Assembly: GCA_028622995.1 (NCBI GenBank)
Contig: JAJQJQ010000022.1
Location: 2,480,001 to 2,544,000 of the forward strand
Source: Panagrolaimus kolymaensis
Taxonomy: Eukaryota > Nematoda > Chromadorea > Rhabditida > Panagrolaimidae
Length of the DNA: 64,000 nt
Direction of reading: 5' to 3'
The translations under genes were made by a program, and so were the position numbers. Shown here one piece after another: positions 13,801 to 25,000 of the stretch. Positions within the stretch are counted from its first letter, which is position 1; every line of letters starts with the position of its first letter. The notes under the pieces were generated by a model. That model did no database searches, had not been told where the DNA came from, and was given only the letters and a program-made list of their open reading frames with translations.

Positions 13801-13975
13801 TAACCAACTGCCCCATCTCCAGCTGTTGTTGGCCTTTGCCTTTCTTTCTGACATACTGATTTTTTTTGTTTGAAAGAGGTGGCAAACTTTTAGCAAGCCG
13901 CCATCTGCTGATTTATTTTTTGGTTTTTTGTTTTTTTGTGATTTGGCCACTCATTGGTTTGGTTCAAAAAATAAG
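7804..13975. other. Long gene-free tract (about 6.2 kb)
   Basis: No exon series with matching phases or family similarity was found on either strand. Open frames are short, Phe/Lys-rich and low-complexity, as expected by chance in AT-rich DNA. A tRNA-like fragment lies near 8793-8841 (separate entry). The left part should contain the promoter of the peptide gene, the right part that of GILT. Small RNAs or tiny first exons could have been missed. Confidence 0.5.
8793..8841 (+). other. Decayed tRNA-like fragment (A-box- and B-box-like blocks)
   Basis: AGCTACTCAAAGCGG (8793-8807) resembles an A box, and GCAAGTTTGATCCT (ending at 8841) closely resembles a tRNA T-arm/B box. No acceptor or D stem could be folded, so this is at best a tRNA-derived relic or SINE remnant. 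Confidence 0.25.
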
Positions 13976-15008
13976 ATGGCAAATTTTATTATTTTTTCAT
14001 CGATTCTTCTCCTTTTTCTATCAATCTTTTCTGATGCTTCATTTATTTCAAAGCCAAATGAAAAAAATTCCACTACAACCTCCAAACAATTAGCTACTTC
14101 TCCAATTGATTGCTCTAAAGTTCCTCCAGCTTTTTGGTGTGTTAGCGACAAACTTACCAAAGAATGTGGATTTGATAAACTCTGTGATCAATATTCAAAA
14201 TCAACCAAAAATCAAAAACTTCAATTAACTATTTTTTATGAAGCTCTCTGCCCTGATTGCCAAGAATTTATTATTAATAGCTTTTATCGAGATGTTTACC
14301 TTCAATTTGGAGATTTCATTAATTTTGAATTAGTTCCTTATGGTAATGCTAAAAATAAGGTTTGTATTTCTTCCTATCATTAAATTTAATTAAAATATAC
14401 TGAAAAAATTCATAAAGAAAACTTTTTTCGATTTTGTGAATAGTTTCTTATGCTGTAGAATTTCAGGATGGCAAAATCACCTGCCAACATGGTGAAAAAG
14501 AATGCGCCATAAATAAATATCACAGCTGTGTTCTTCATTACATGCCTGAACCCATTCCATTCATTGTTTGTATGGAAGCTCGAATCCAAGATGGAGGCAC
14601 TCTTGATAAAGCTGCAGAAAAATGCTATTACACTTTCCATGTTCAACCTCATGTTGCTGATCAAATTATGTTAGTATATTTTACAGTAACATTTGTTATT
14701 GTTTATTCACTTCTCTCTTTTTTAGTCATTGTGCAAATGGAGACGTTGGAGATAAATTCCAACTAGAAGCAGCAAAGCGGACCGCTGAATCATACCCGGA
14801 TCCACATAAATATGTTCCATGGATTATTTTCAATAATGTTTCCCTTGAATCATATCAATTTTTGATTTCTGGTCTTCCTGTTGCTATTTGCGAATTGTAC
14901 AATGGTGATCGTTTGCCCGGACATTGTCATGGCCTTGGATCAGGTTCAAGAACTTTGAGTGGATGCGCAAAAGGATATTTCCTTGATCAAGATGTTTTTG
15001 AAGCTTGA
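13976..15008 (+). CDS. GILT-type gamma-interferon-inducible lysosomal thiol reductase
   Basis: Three exons (13976-14359, 14467-14669, 14726-15008) give 289 aa. GILT family proteins reduce disulfides in endo-lysosomes or are secreted. The protein has a signal peptide (about 1-22), the active-site CPDC (92-95) in the context FYEALCPDCQEF, and the GILT signature CxHGxxxC in CQHGEKECAINKYHSC (134-149). The C-terminal half keeps the thioredoxin-like PWIIFNNV strand and Cys-rich tail. The ATG at 13976 begins a good signal peptide; an earlier in-frame start at 13928 adds a non-signal stretch and is less likely. A family-usual N-terminal Cys-rich patch (46-70) is present. PolyA signals AATAAATAAATAAA follow at about 15095. 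It is tail to tail with the GPCR gene. Confidence 0.95.
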
Positions 15009-15253
15009 ATTATTATTTCTTAATTTTTATTTAAGGAAATATTATTTTTTTTCACAAGGCATTCAATGGATTTTTCTGAACATATTATTTTTAAAATAAA
15101 TAAATAAAAGTTATTTTGGTTTGATAGGAAAAAAACAAATCGAGAGATCATTCTAACTAAACATAAACTAAACGAAGACTATTTGGAGAGAAAAACAAAA
15201 AGGCAAATAATAATTATTTTTGTTTCCTGTATTATTTTTGTACAAATACTTTT

Positions 15254-16748
15254 TTAAAGATCAGTTTTTTGCCATTCAACCAATGAGCGGGTTTCTTTTA
15301 CGGAAGAAGTCTCTAGGAAATCATGCTTCATTTTATCTGACCTGAAAAAAAGAAAGAATTTAGCAAAGTCATCAATTCGTTAAAAATGTCGTTCTTTGGG
15401 TGGTTGTTAATGCTACATTTTAATGCCTCATAAAACTTTTTTTAATGATGTGAAAGTCAGTCTAGAAGAAGAGAGTGGAAGGAAGAACTTACTTGACAAC
15501 AGATTGGCTTCGATGCCATATAACCCGGATAAAACAAATTTTGTTTGCAATTTCATAAAATGCTGTTCGAAGTCGAGAATTCATGAAACAAAATAATGCA
15601 AAAATTAAGCATGATGTAAGTAAAGTAAGCATTTCAAATAAATCTCCAATAAAATCTTGATATGGTATGGTTGTTAATCCTTGTACAACAGCAATAATTC
15701 CTTGTGGAAGTTCGACACAAATAAATAATGACATGATTACCTTAAAAAGTAAATTCTTGTCTGAGAGAAATTTAAAATAAGTAACTTCTTTAAAATCCTT
15801 GAGAATTTTTTAAAAGATGGTGACGCGAAACACTTTGTTATTTTTAAAGATTTAAAGAAAGGTTTAAACAATTGCGAAAAATGTGTATTAGTCTTTAGCC
15901 AATGGAAAGTACAGTAAAAAAAAGAAGTAAACAACTTACAAGAATAATTTTAGTTGTTCTAAGATGTTGTCTATCTCTTGCGACACTTGAAAATCTTGAA
16001 GACATTTCTCGAATCTTTTTAAGGCATCCAATAAGAAAGACAGACATAACACAGAGAATTAAGCATGGAATTATTTTACATATGGAACCAAATAACCAAA
16101 AATTTGCTAATTGTAATAATTGATTGTTGGTGAAAGATAAACGATAATTTATTCTTCCACTTAAATATGGATATAGTGAAACACAATGTTCATCTTCCAC
16201 AGCTTCAACCACATGGCTATGAAAATATAATGGAATGCAAATAAATATAACAGAACTATAAATAATTGCTAAAGCTTTCCAACATCTTGCATATGTAAAC
16301 CAAGGCTGACATGATGTCGCATTGGAAAGTTTTGATAAAGTTATATAACGAATAATTGAAATTGCTACAACATGAAATACACCACACATTTCAACGAGAA
16401 CTGAAAGATTCACGCTAACAAGGAGGGATGAAGTCCAACCAAAGGAAGTCCATAAAATTGAAAGGCATAATTGTTCACTGCCATATTTGTAAAGAGTACT
16501 GTAGAGAAAATTTACGCATAATACAAGTTGACTACTATAAAAAAATCTTGTTAAGGTTCCAAAATAAAATTTATAACTCTTTACCATGACATACTAATTA
16601 AAAGCAAATTTGTTGGATTTGACATTCTAGTTAAAACTCCTATAGCAATTATATGGCCTATAATACCAAATATACATAACCCCAATGCCAAAGGCATATG
16701 TAAAGTTGAATAAAATTCTTCAACCGCTTCCATATCATTCATATAACC
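15254..16748 (-). CDS. Seven-TM peptide receptor, DMSR (myosuppressin-receptor-like)/SRW group
   Basis: Four exons join in phase: 16748-16585, 16534-15940, 15740-15493 and 15341-15254, giving about 364 aa. The 5' end is uncertain; Met codons lie at 16742 and 16733, and a further upstream exon near 16810 is possible. TM1 is PLALGLCIFGIIGHIIAIGV, followed by the family motif NPTNLLLISM, then TM2-TM5. TM6-TM7 carries the RTTKIILVIM...ELPQGIIAV sequence typical of DMSR receptors for FMRFamide-like peptides. The TM3 end reads ISIIRYI rather than DRY. The last small exon supplies a Ser/Thr-rich cytoplasmic tail. The Asp expected in TM2 (ISMxxCDM in relatives) is replaced here by Ser-Gln. Ligand unknown. 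Confidence 0.85.
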
Positions 16749-19700
16749 CTGAAATGTTATAGAATGAAAGAATGAATAACCTTCAACGTCTTTCTTATTT
16801 TTTCATGTTTCATGAACACGTCTTATTAAATTAAAGTAAAAAAGCAATACGTAAGAAGAAGAAAAACAATTGAAGCCTTTCATACATGGAGCCTCTCTTT
16901 CTCAGTCATCGATAGATAGATACAAAGGAAAACAAACAAATGACTTAATAGAAATGAGAAATAAATACATAAAAAATGAAATAAAAAAGAAAGGAAATAA
17001 TCTTTAGCTTTCAACTTTGATTCTAAAAAGAAAAAAACATTAAAGAAATTGTTTTTTATGAACGTATGTATTTTTTAGATGACCATTTCCTCCCTTTAAG
17101 CTATGATTTTTAAGTGACCTCTTTTTCTGTTTTTTTAAAATAAGCTATACCATCTTGAAATAGCTAGTTTAAAGCCAGAATGTTTATGTGAGTATAATAA
17201 AAAAGAAGTATTTTTTCTTCTTCCGAAGACGCAATTAACGTGTGCTAAGCGAATTTGTAGTATCAAGTAACGAAGAAAAACGTCTCTTCCGAAAAGGAAA
17301 TTGCACTTGGAAGAAGACCTTTCTTTTGGAGAGAGCAAAATAAATTTGTGGAAGCTTTAAAAATGCTATGATGGAATATTTTTCTTGAGCCATTTTGGGC
17401 TTTTGGCTTATCAAGCTTGAAATTACTTGAAAAAAAACTTTTCATTAAACTTTCAATCAAAAATAAAGCGCGTGAAAAATTAAAATTTAGTTTTTTTCTC
17501 ACACATACTCAAAGAAAAGTATGATTTTTCCTTCGCATCAGCCATTATGTATTTTTGGTCAAAATATAAAATAGTAAACTTAAGGTTGTTTACTAAAATA
17601 GTATTTGAGTAAGCAAATTTACTCAAAAAGGAAAATATTTATAATATAAAAGTTTTAATTAAATGTTTGTTTTAAAATCCGTGAAAAAAAACAAGCGCAA
17701 CAAAGTTATTGGAAGGAAAAGATTTTCTTCGAAAAGAAAAAACAATGTAAAAACATTGAAATATATCATTTTCCAAAAAATGCTTATAAGAAAGTGTAAA
17801 GGACCATGGAATATTGATATTGTAACATAATATTTTGCCCTTTTTTAAATAACCAAAAAAGATGACAGAAGATAGAAGGTTGAATTAAACCATGAAAGTA
17901 TGTGCATATGCGGGGGAAGCAGCTTACAAGGCTTTGAAACTTAAAATATGTTTAGAAAGAAGGATTAGCTTGTGATTTTTGCGTTATAAATATCCAAAAA
18001 TAAATATGCATGCAATTTATCATAGAATCTAATAAAAGTAAAGAAATGGAGAGATTTATATTTTCAAATGGGATGGCGCCAACAAGATTTTATCTCATTT
18101 CGGTAAAAGTACATACAGACTTTTACAACAAAAAAGTGGAACCTTAAATGGATGGGATCTTGCTTTGTCAAAAAAAGGAATCACGGAAGTAAGACAGCAA
18201 AGTACCACCAAGCAATCAAGCTTCACAAAAAACAAAAAAGAGAGAAGAAGGTAAAACCAATAATCCCCATTTTTAAAAAAGTAGTCGAGAGTAAGAAAGG
18301 AAAAACAAACGAATATTTTAGAAGACCAATTTTCAAACAAAACAGAAAAAATTATTCGATTTTAGTCGGCCTTCGTTTTCTTACTCAAAATAAAAAAGAA
18401 ATTTTGGGTTTGATTGGCAACACAAAAAGATTTATTAAATTGGAATTTTTTCGATTATTTTTTTACTTATTTTAAAAGCAAACAAAGCCATTTTTCACAT
18501 CATAGGCTCTAATTTTGGATATTATGTTTGAAAACCAACAAAAAAATATGTCTGGCCTTCTCCACTTTCATTTTTTTTTTGAATTTCCGTGTATGCAAAA
18601 AAGCTTTTGGACTCATGAATCTATCTATCTCTAAGACAACACTGACACCAAAAAACAAGGATTGAAAAAATAGTGAAAATGAATAAATCAAGGTTATGAG
18701 AAAAATTTTAACAGACACTTCAAAAACATGTCAGTGGAAAACAATGAAAAGAAGATGGGTTTCTTTAAAAATTTAACAAAACCAAGAATAGGCTTGAAAA
18801 GGAGTAAAAAAATATTGGTTCATTTATTATTCAAGAGTGTATATTCTTGTGTTGTGAAGAAGACTAAAAGGACACCAACAATGATACAAAAAACCCATGA
18901 AAATGCACGTTTGCCAAAACAATGGATTATTTTATTTAGAAAGAAGCAGTGATTTGACATGATTTAATAGATACATATATCAAACAACTAAAAATAATAA
19001 AGCAACCTTGTAAAAATGATTCATACAGAAGCTTTTAATTTTTGAATCTTTACGATTAAATATGCCACTTATAAATACGCCATCAAAAAAGTCAAATCCG
19101 CCCTCAAATAAATCCTTGCTTTACCATAATCCTATTTCTCTTCATCCCAACCTTGTGACATCCAAAAACACCTTTGCAAAAAAATAAAACGTTTTTTGAT
19201 GATTAAAAAATCCACAAAATGAGGGATTGAATAAAAATTTTTAAAGCTTTTAAAGCAAACGAAAAAATGGTGTATTTTTAAACGAACTATGTTTGGGAAA
19301 AAAAGAAGGATCCTTTCATCCAAGGTCATGAGACTATGTGTCCAAGATGCTTTGAAAGAAAAAAAAAACCAACCAAATAAAGGATTCTTAATTAATCTCA
19401 CGCTTTTACATTTTTTTCTTCTTCCCCCGCTTATATTACAACTTTGCATTCAAAATTTTTATACTTTTTTGCAACACACAAAGAATAGTTTTTAAAAATT
19501 AAAAGTAAATATAAAAAAAGAATCTCGAAACTACGATCATCAGTTTTTATGAATGGAATACTTTATTCAAGAAAGGAACAGAGACTAGCCTTTTTTTATT
19601 GAATTGTCTTCCAGTCAATAAATAAAATAAAATAAAGGTTGAACTCCTACAATTTAATTTAATATGGCAGCACGCATTTTTTTTTTGCCACCTCCTTACA

Positions 19701-22034
19701 AACCTTATTTCCTCGTAAGAAGGTTTTGAAACACGGAAAGAAAGAATGTGGCTGATTAAAAATGATTGAAATTTCGTAGTAAGTTATTACAGAAAATTTT
19801 AGAAAAAAAATACGGAAGTTAATAAAATATTGAAAGTCAAAAATGTTGGAATAAATAAAGAAATAATAACGTCATAAAAATATCGTCAAAAATTAATTCT
19901 AAAAATGGAAGACATATTCAAGCAAAGGAGTTGAAATACTTGGATGTAAATATTAAAAGTCGTTAGGGCTTTAAAAAATTGATATTTTGCAATTTGGTTC
20001 AGAATAGTAGTTTAAAAACAAAAATAATTTTTAGATTTATTCTTTCGAGAATTATAAGCTATACCAAATCATAAAATAACAAAGTATAGCAGTTTTAAGA
20101 ATAGAAAAAAAAATTTCTTCTATTTTTTCATTAATCGTGACCTCACGACGACGGAATGCTCAAGAATATTTTAGAAGGAAATATAATTTGCAAACAAACA
20201 AAAAAATAAAACTTGCCATTTCACAAAATCAGACAATTTTTGTTTAAAATATTTAATGAAACACGTATCCTATAAAAATTCAGGAGAACATTTTATCGGA
20301 AATGATTATATTTAATTTTTATCTATTTTTTAATCACCATTTTTCTTTCTTTATCTAAAACTTCCTATTTTTATTAGCTTTTGAAGAAAAAAAAGAAAGC
20401 TGTAGCAGCTTTAAGCTTTGAATGAGAAACCATTTAGCTTAAAATACTCCCTTGGTATTCATCGTCTCTCTCCGTTTTCTCTAACATCCATTAAAAACTG
20501 TTTCCTGATTTTTTATTCCCTCTTTTTTTAAAGATGCTGCTTTTTGGTGCCTTGGAAGAATATATTATGAAAACATAATATTTAAATCAAAAGAAAAAAG
20601 GTATTTTAAAAAAATAAGGAATATTATTATTTCAAAAGCAAAACTTTTTCACCGGGTCTTCCATAAAATATTTGAGTAATTTTAACTTTTAGACTAGACA
20701 TTTTTATCTCGTATTGTAAATTTACTTTATTTTTCTAACGCCTCGCCATTTTCATATAAACCTATAACTAAAACTTTTCCTTAAAAACTACTCTCATTAC
20801 TATAGCCTAAATTTCAGGTGAATCCTACTTTTAGTTTTCGTTTAGTAGCTTTACATTTCGCTTTATATAAAACATTTAAAAGAAAATCATTTTTGCAACG
20901 TCTAAACTATACACAGCCATGAGATTGCTTCAGAAAAAAAACAATAAAATAAAGTTGCAGCAGTTCCTTCCACAGAATATTTGATAAACCAAAAAAGCAC
21001 TCTTTTTTTATTCGAACTAATTTTAATTTTAACTCAAACGAATGAGAGAGTGAGTAAGTGCATTGACCAATGACATTTGCATGAAATAATTCATGAAAAA
21101 ACGTGGTGAATAACAAAATAAAATACTGGATTAAGGCAACATTGAATGATAAAGAAAAAATATGACTCAAGAAAAAAAACACATACACAGAGAGGTTAAA
21201 CCAAATCCGAAAACGGAAAAATTTATATGTAATTATAAAATGACTAAAAATGGATGGAAAAAAGGAAAACGATTGAATCTTTGCTTCTTCTTTTTATTGC
21301 AATTTTTTGCAAAGTGAAAAAAACATTTAATGGATTAGAAGAAAAAAGATGGGGGCGCTACTGCGACACTTGCAAAAAGCAAAAAAGTTTAAGGTCAAAA
21401 TATTAATGTTTAGAATAGTTTAAATTGAAATTTTATAGCTTCACCTTTGTGTTAGTGAGTTAATACTTTAATAACATTTATAATATTTTTTTAAGCTATT
21501 TAATGAATATGGAATCGCGTGTAAAAATGTTTTTTGGGTGTAACTTATAGCAAAATTCTAGTGCAAATATCTGGAAATTTCTTTTTAAAGTAATATGGAA
21601 AGCTTGCAAAAAGTTTACGTATAATTAAATAATTAAATAATTAAATAAAATCAAAAAAGATCAATGCTTTGCTTTAAAAAAATGCACAATTTGTTTGTTT
21701 GTAAGCGAAAACTATAATCATCGAAGTTTGTTATTAAGATCTTTGATGTAAAACTAATTTGTAAGATTTGACGCAACTGTTAATGAATTTATTTATAATT
21801 TGATAATCTTTAAATTCTTATTTTAGGGTTCAAAAATAAGTGAATAAATCCATTTTTGTTTCAAAATATTTGTAAATAATTTCAATTTTTTCGTAAAGTT
21901 TTAAAATTTTATTATTTTTAAAACAAAACATACATACAAGATTTATAAAACCCAAAAAAGTATGAGATACATAAAAACACGTAAAAAAAGATATTTACAA
22001 TTTAATAAAAATAAAAACAACACAAAAATATTAA
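16749..22034. other. Long gene-free tract (about 5.3 kb)
   Basis: No phased exon series or recognisable protein. Open frames are Lys-, Phe- or Leu-rich and low in complexity. The part next to 16748 should hold the promoter or a missing first exon of the receptor; the part next to 22034 holds the 3' UTR of the NURF-1 C-terminal unit. I looked here on the minus strand for a bromodomain exon and did not see one. Confidence 0.5.
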
Positions 22035-25000
22035 TTAATTTTCAACCTCACATTCTTCATCATCTTCGTCATCTTCTTCTTGTTGTTGTTCAGGATTTAC
22101 CACTTCTTGTTGAAATTCATCAGGAGTAAAATGTTCTTCAGATCCTTCACAATTAGGACAAATGTAATGCTGTGATTCATTGACTTCTTCAACAGTTCGG
22201 TTTATACAGTGAGGATGGAACCAATTTGTACAAATATTGCATCCAATATAATGAGATTGAGAATCGAATAAAGTATTACAAATGCAAACATATTGTGGAC
22301 CTTCAACAGTTTCATCATTATAAATATCATTATCATCATCTTCTTCAGCAATAGTATGACCATCTGCAGGAGCACAAGATACGCAATGCCATTGTTTTAT
22401 TTTTCCAGCTTCAGCTCGACTTTCACTAATACCCACGCATTTACAGTGAAACCATCCACGACAAGTCATACAGCGAAGATAAGTTCTAGAGGCATCAAAT
22501 TCAGCACGCTAAAAAATAATTTCTGTTTGTATGAATGAAATTGATTAAAAAAGACTTACACAAAAGCAGACCGGGTCATTAATATCAATACCATAATTAT
22601 CTTTGTAATAAGCAATATCTTTTTTCTGTTTTTTAAGTTCAGTAGCAGCTTTTTTTGCTTGTTGCCGTTTATCCTTGTTTGTTGGACGTCCTGGTTTTGT
22701 ACGCTTTCCATCAGCTGTTTTAACACCAGGTAAAACTTCAGCTTTAACAACAATTGACGGCGTTTTCTTTGATTTAGGTTTTGAAAGAATATCAGGCTTT
22801 ATGTCAACAGGTTCAGAATAATTTTGAGTGCTATTTGGAGTTTCAATATCCATGGAATATTCTTCTTTTAATGATGGATCTTGATAATAATAAGTTTCAT
22901 TAGCTTCAATTTCATGTTTAACTTCAATCATTTCTTCAGGCATTGGAGCACCTAAAAAACATTTATAAATAAATACTTGTATTAACTAGTACAGTTGGCA
23001 GACATTCTAATTAAAGTGTTTTTTTTAAGCGTACCAATTTTGCGACGTCTTTTAAGCTCCAAATAATGAGCCATTGCACGAGTCATAGGACGATATTCAA
23101 ACATATCCTCCTCATCAGTTTCCGAATCTTCATCGCTGCTAAAAGAAGATCGCTTGCGGCTTTGAGGATCCCGATATTGATTAAAAGCTGTATATCCCTT
23201 ATCATTCATAATCCCCGGCCTAATAATTTTGCGACATCGGGGATGACGTTTAATTTTTAAAAGATCAGAAGCTTCAGGTAATGAAGATTCAATAGGAATT
23301 TCTAAGGGTGGTAAAGGAGTAAATGGTCTTGCTTTCAAATTTTCAGGAGAAGCATCGTTCATAGAACATGAAGCTTCAGCTGAATCTAGCAACCATCCAA
23401 ACATCCGCCAATCTTCGTCTTCATCTTCTGAAGGTACTGTAGGTAAACGTAATCCATTAAGATACTCAGAAGACAAATCTTCATCACTGGAAAAATTTGT
23501 GCTACACAAACTTTGAATAGAATTTAATGAGTTTGTTCGACGAAGAGCTTGAGAATGGCATGATAGGGCATTAATAGGGAATCCATGGACATCCTTCATA
23601 AGAGAAGTTCGGATACTTTTCCAATTGTCAATTCCGACAACCATATTTTTTAAATATTAGCAAAGTTTTTAAAAATATAATTTCTTTTTCAAAACATAGA
23701 AAAATACAAAAAACTAAAAAGCATGTTTTGCGCTTGCTTTTATACTGAACGGTGTGGGCGGGTCACTTATTTTCGCGCAGAATTGCGAAAGAATAGAAAT
23801 TTCGCGAGGAGTCTCATCTTGTTTACGAGTAGCCTTCATTTAAAAAGACGAAGGAAAAAATATCTCTTTCGAATGACCGACAGCAATGCAAAGAACGAGC
23901 AACCCCTTATGTGAGTGAGTCAGCGGCTCTCCCGCATTTATTTGGTTGGGCAGCTGACCATCAAAACAACAGCTGAAGTGAGGAAACGGTCGCTAAGGGT
24001 TCAAAAACCACTGGAGATCACGTGATCCATCCGTGCATTAATGGATATCCCAAACTCAAGATAAATTTTTCAAGAAGAAAAAAAGGAGAAAACATTTATA
24101 AATTGATACTCAATGAATTTCATATAAAACAAAACCTTTTTTTGCTTTGATGATACATTTAAAAATTCATTTTTACATTTACTATTTTGAGTTTCCAACC
24201 ATTTGGGTGAGAAAAAAAAGCTTACAATAATAAGAGACCAATGATCACTAAAAAACAAAAGGAAAAGGTTACGGCCAAATGCCGATCGCTGTCTCGAATG
24301 TTTTTTCTTCTTCTCAAAAGGGCCACCAAGGTCAATGCATTTATTAAAAAAAATAGAAATCCTTTTTTTCTCATCGATTTTGCTAATGCATATTTTTTTT
24401 CATTTCAACATAAAAATAACAAATGCACGTTGTAAATGTTTATGTGCATATTTTGTCGCAAACGTGCGCGCGAAGAGAATTTTTTTGTTTGACTAAAGCT
24501 GCATTGCCTCAAGTGAATAATGCTTAGTTGACAAAAGCAACAACGCAATGCAAGAAAAACAAAAATATTTTGATTGTTGATTTTAAAAGAAATATATTCA
24601 AATAAACAAGTAATAATATGTGTATCCCTTTTGGTGTATTTATTGCTATACTCTATTTGGTAAAAACTAGGCAAGGTTGAATGCATCTTACTAAAACTAT
24701 ATTTTTTAGATGAAAAATAATCTAGCTGTGATTTCCTAATTCTTCAAAAAAAACATTTTTCAAATTTTTGGATCCGCAAATAAAAAATGCGGGATAAAAG
24801 AAAAACAACAACAACAGCAATTGTTCCATTTTTTAGTTTCAAAACATTTTAACGACGAAGGAAAAAAAGAATGGAAAAAAGGAGGTCGTCGCAAATTCGG
24901 ACTCAAATAAACAACAAAGTTGTTTTTGTTTAAAAAAAATTAGAATGTCTGCCAAACGGTGATGAAACAACAATAACAAAAAACGAAAAATAAGCTTACC

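Noticed and set aside
13422..13885. Overlapping open frames on both strands just upstream of GILT
   Set aside because: Phe/Ser-rich or Lys-rich low-complexity translations with no splice partners; they lie in the presumed promoter region.
18152..18475. 107-aa open frame
   Set aside because: Extremely Lys/Phe-rich with no family resemblance, no neighbouring exons and no signal peptide; expected by chance in AT-rich DNA.
24405..25000. Additional NURF-1 exon between the long-form exon and the alternative first exon
   Set aside because: No frame with compatible phase 1 entry and exit, and no similarity to BPTF.
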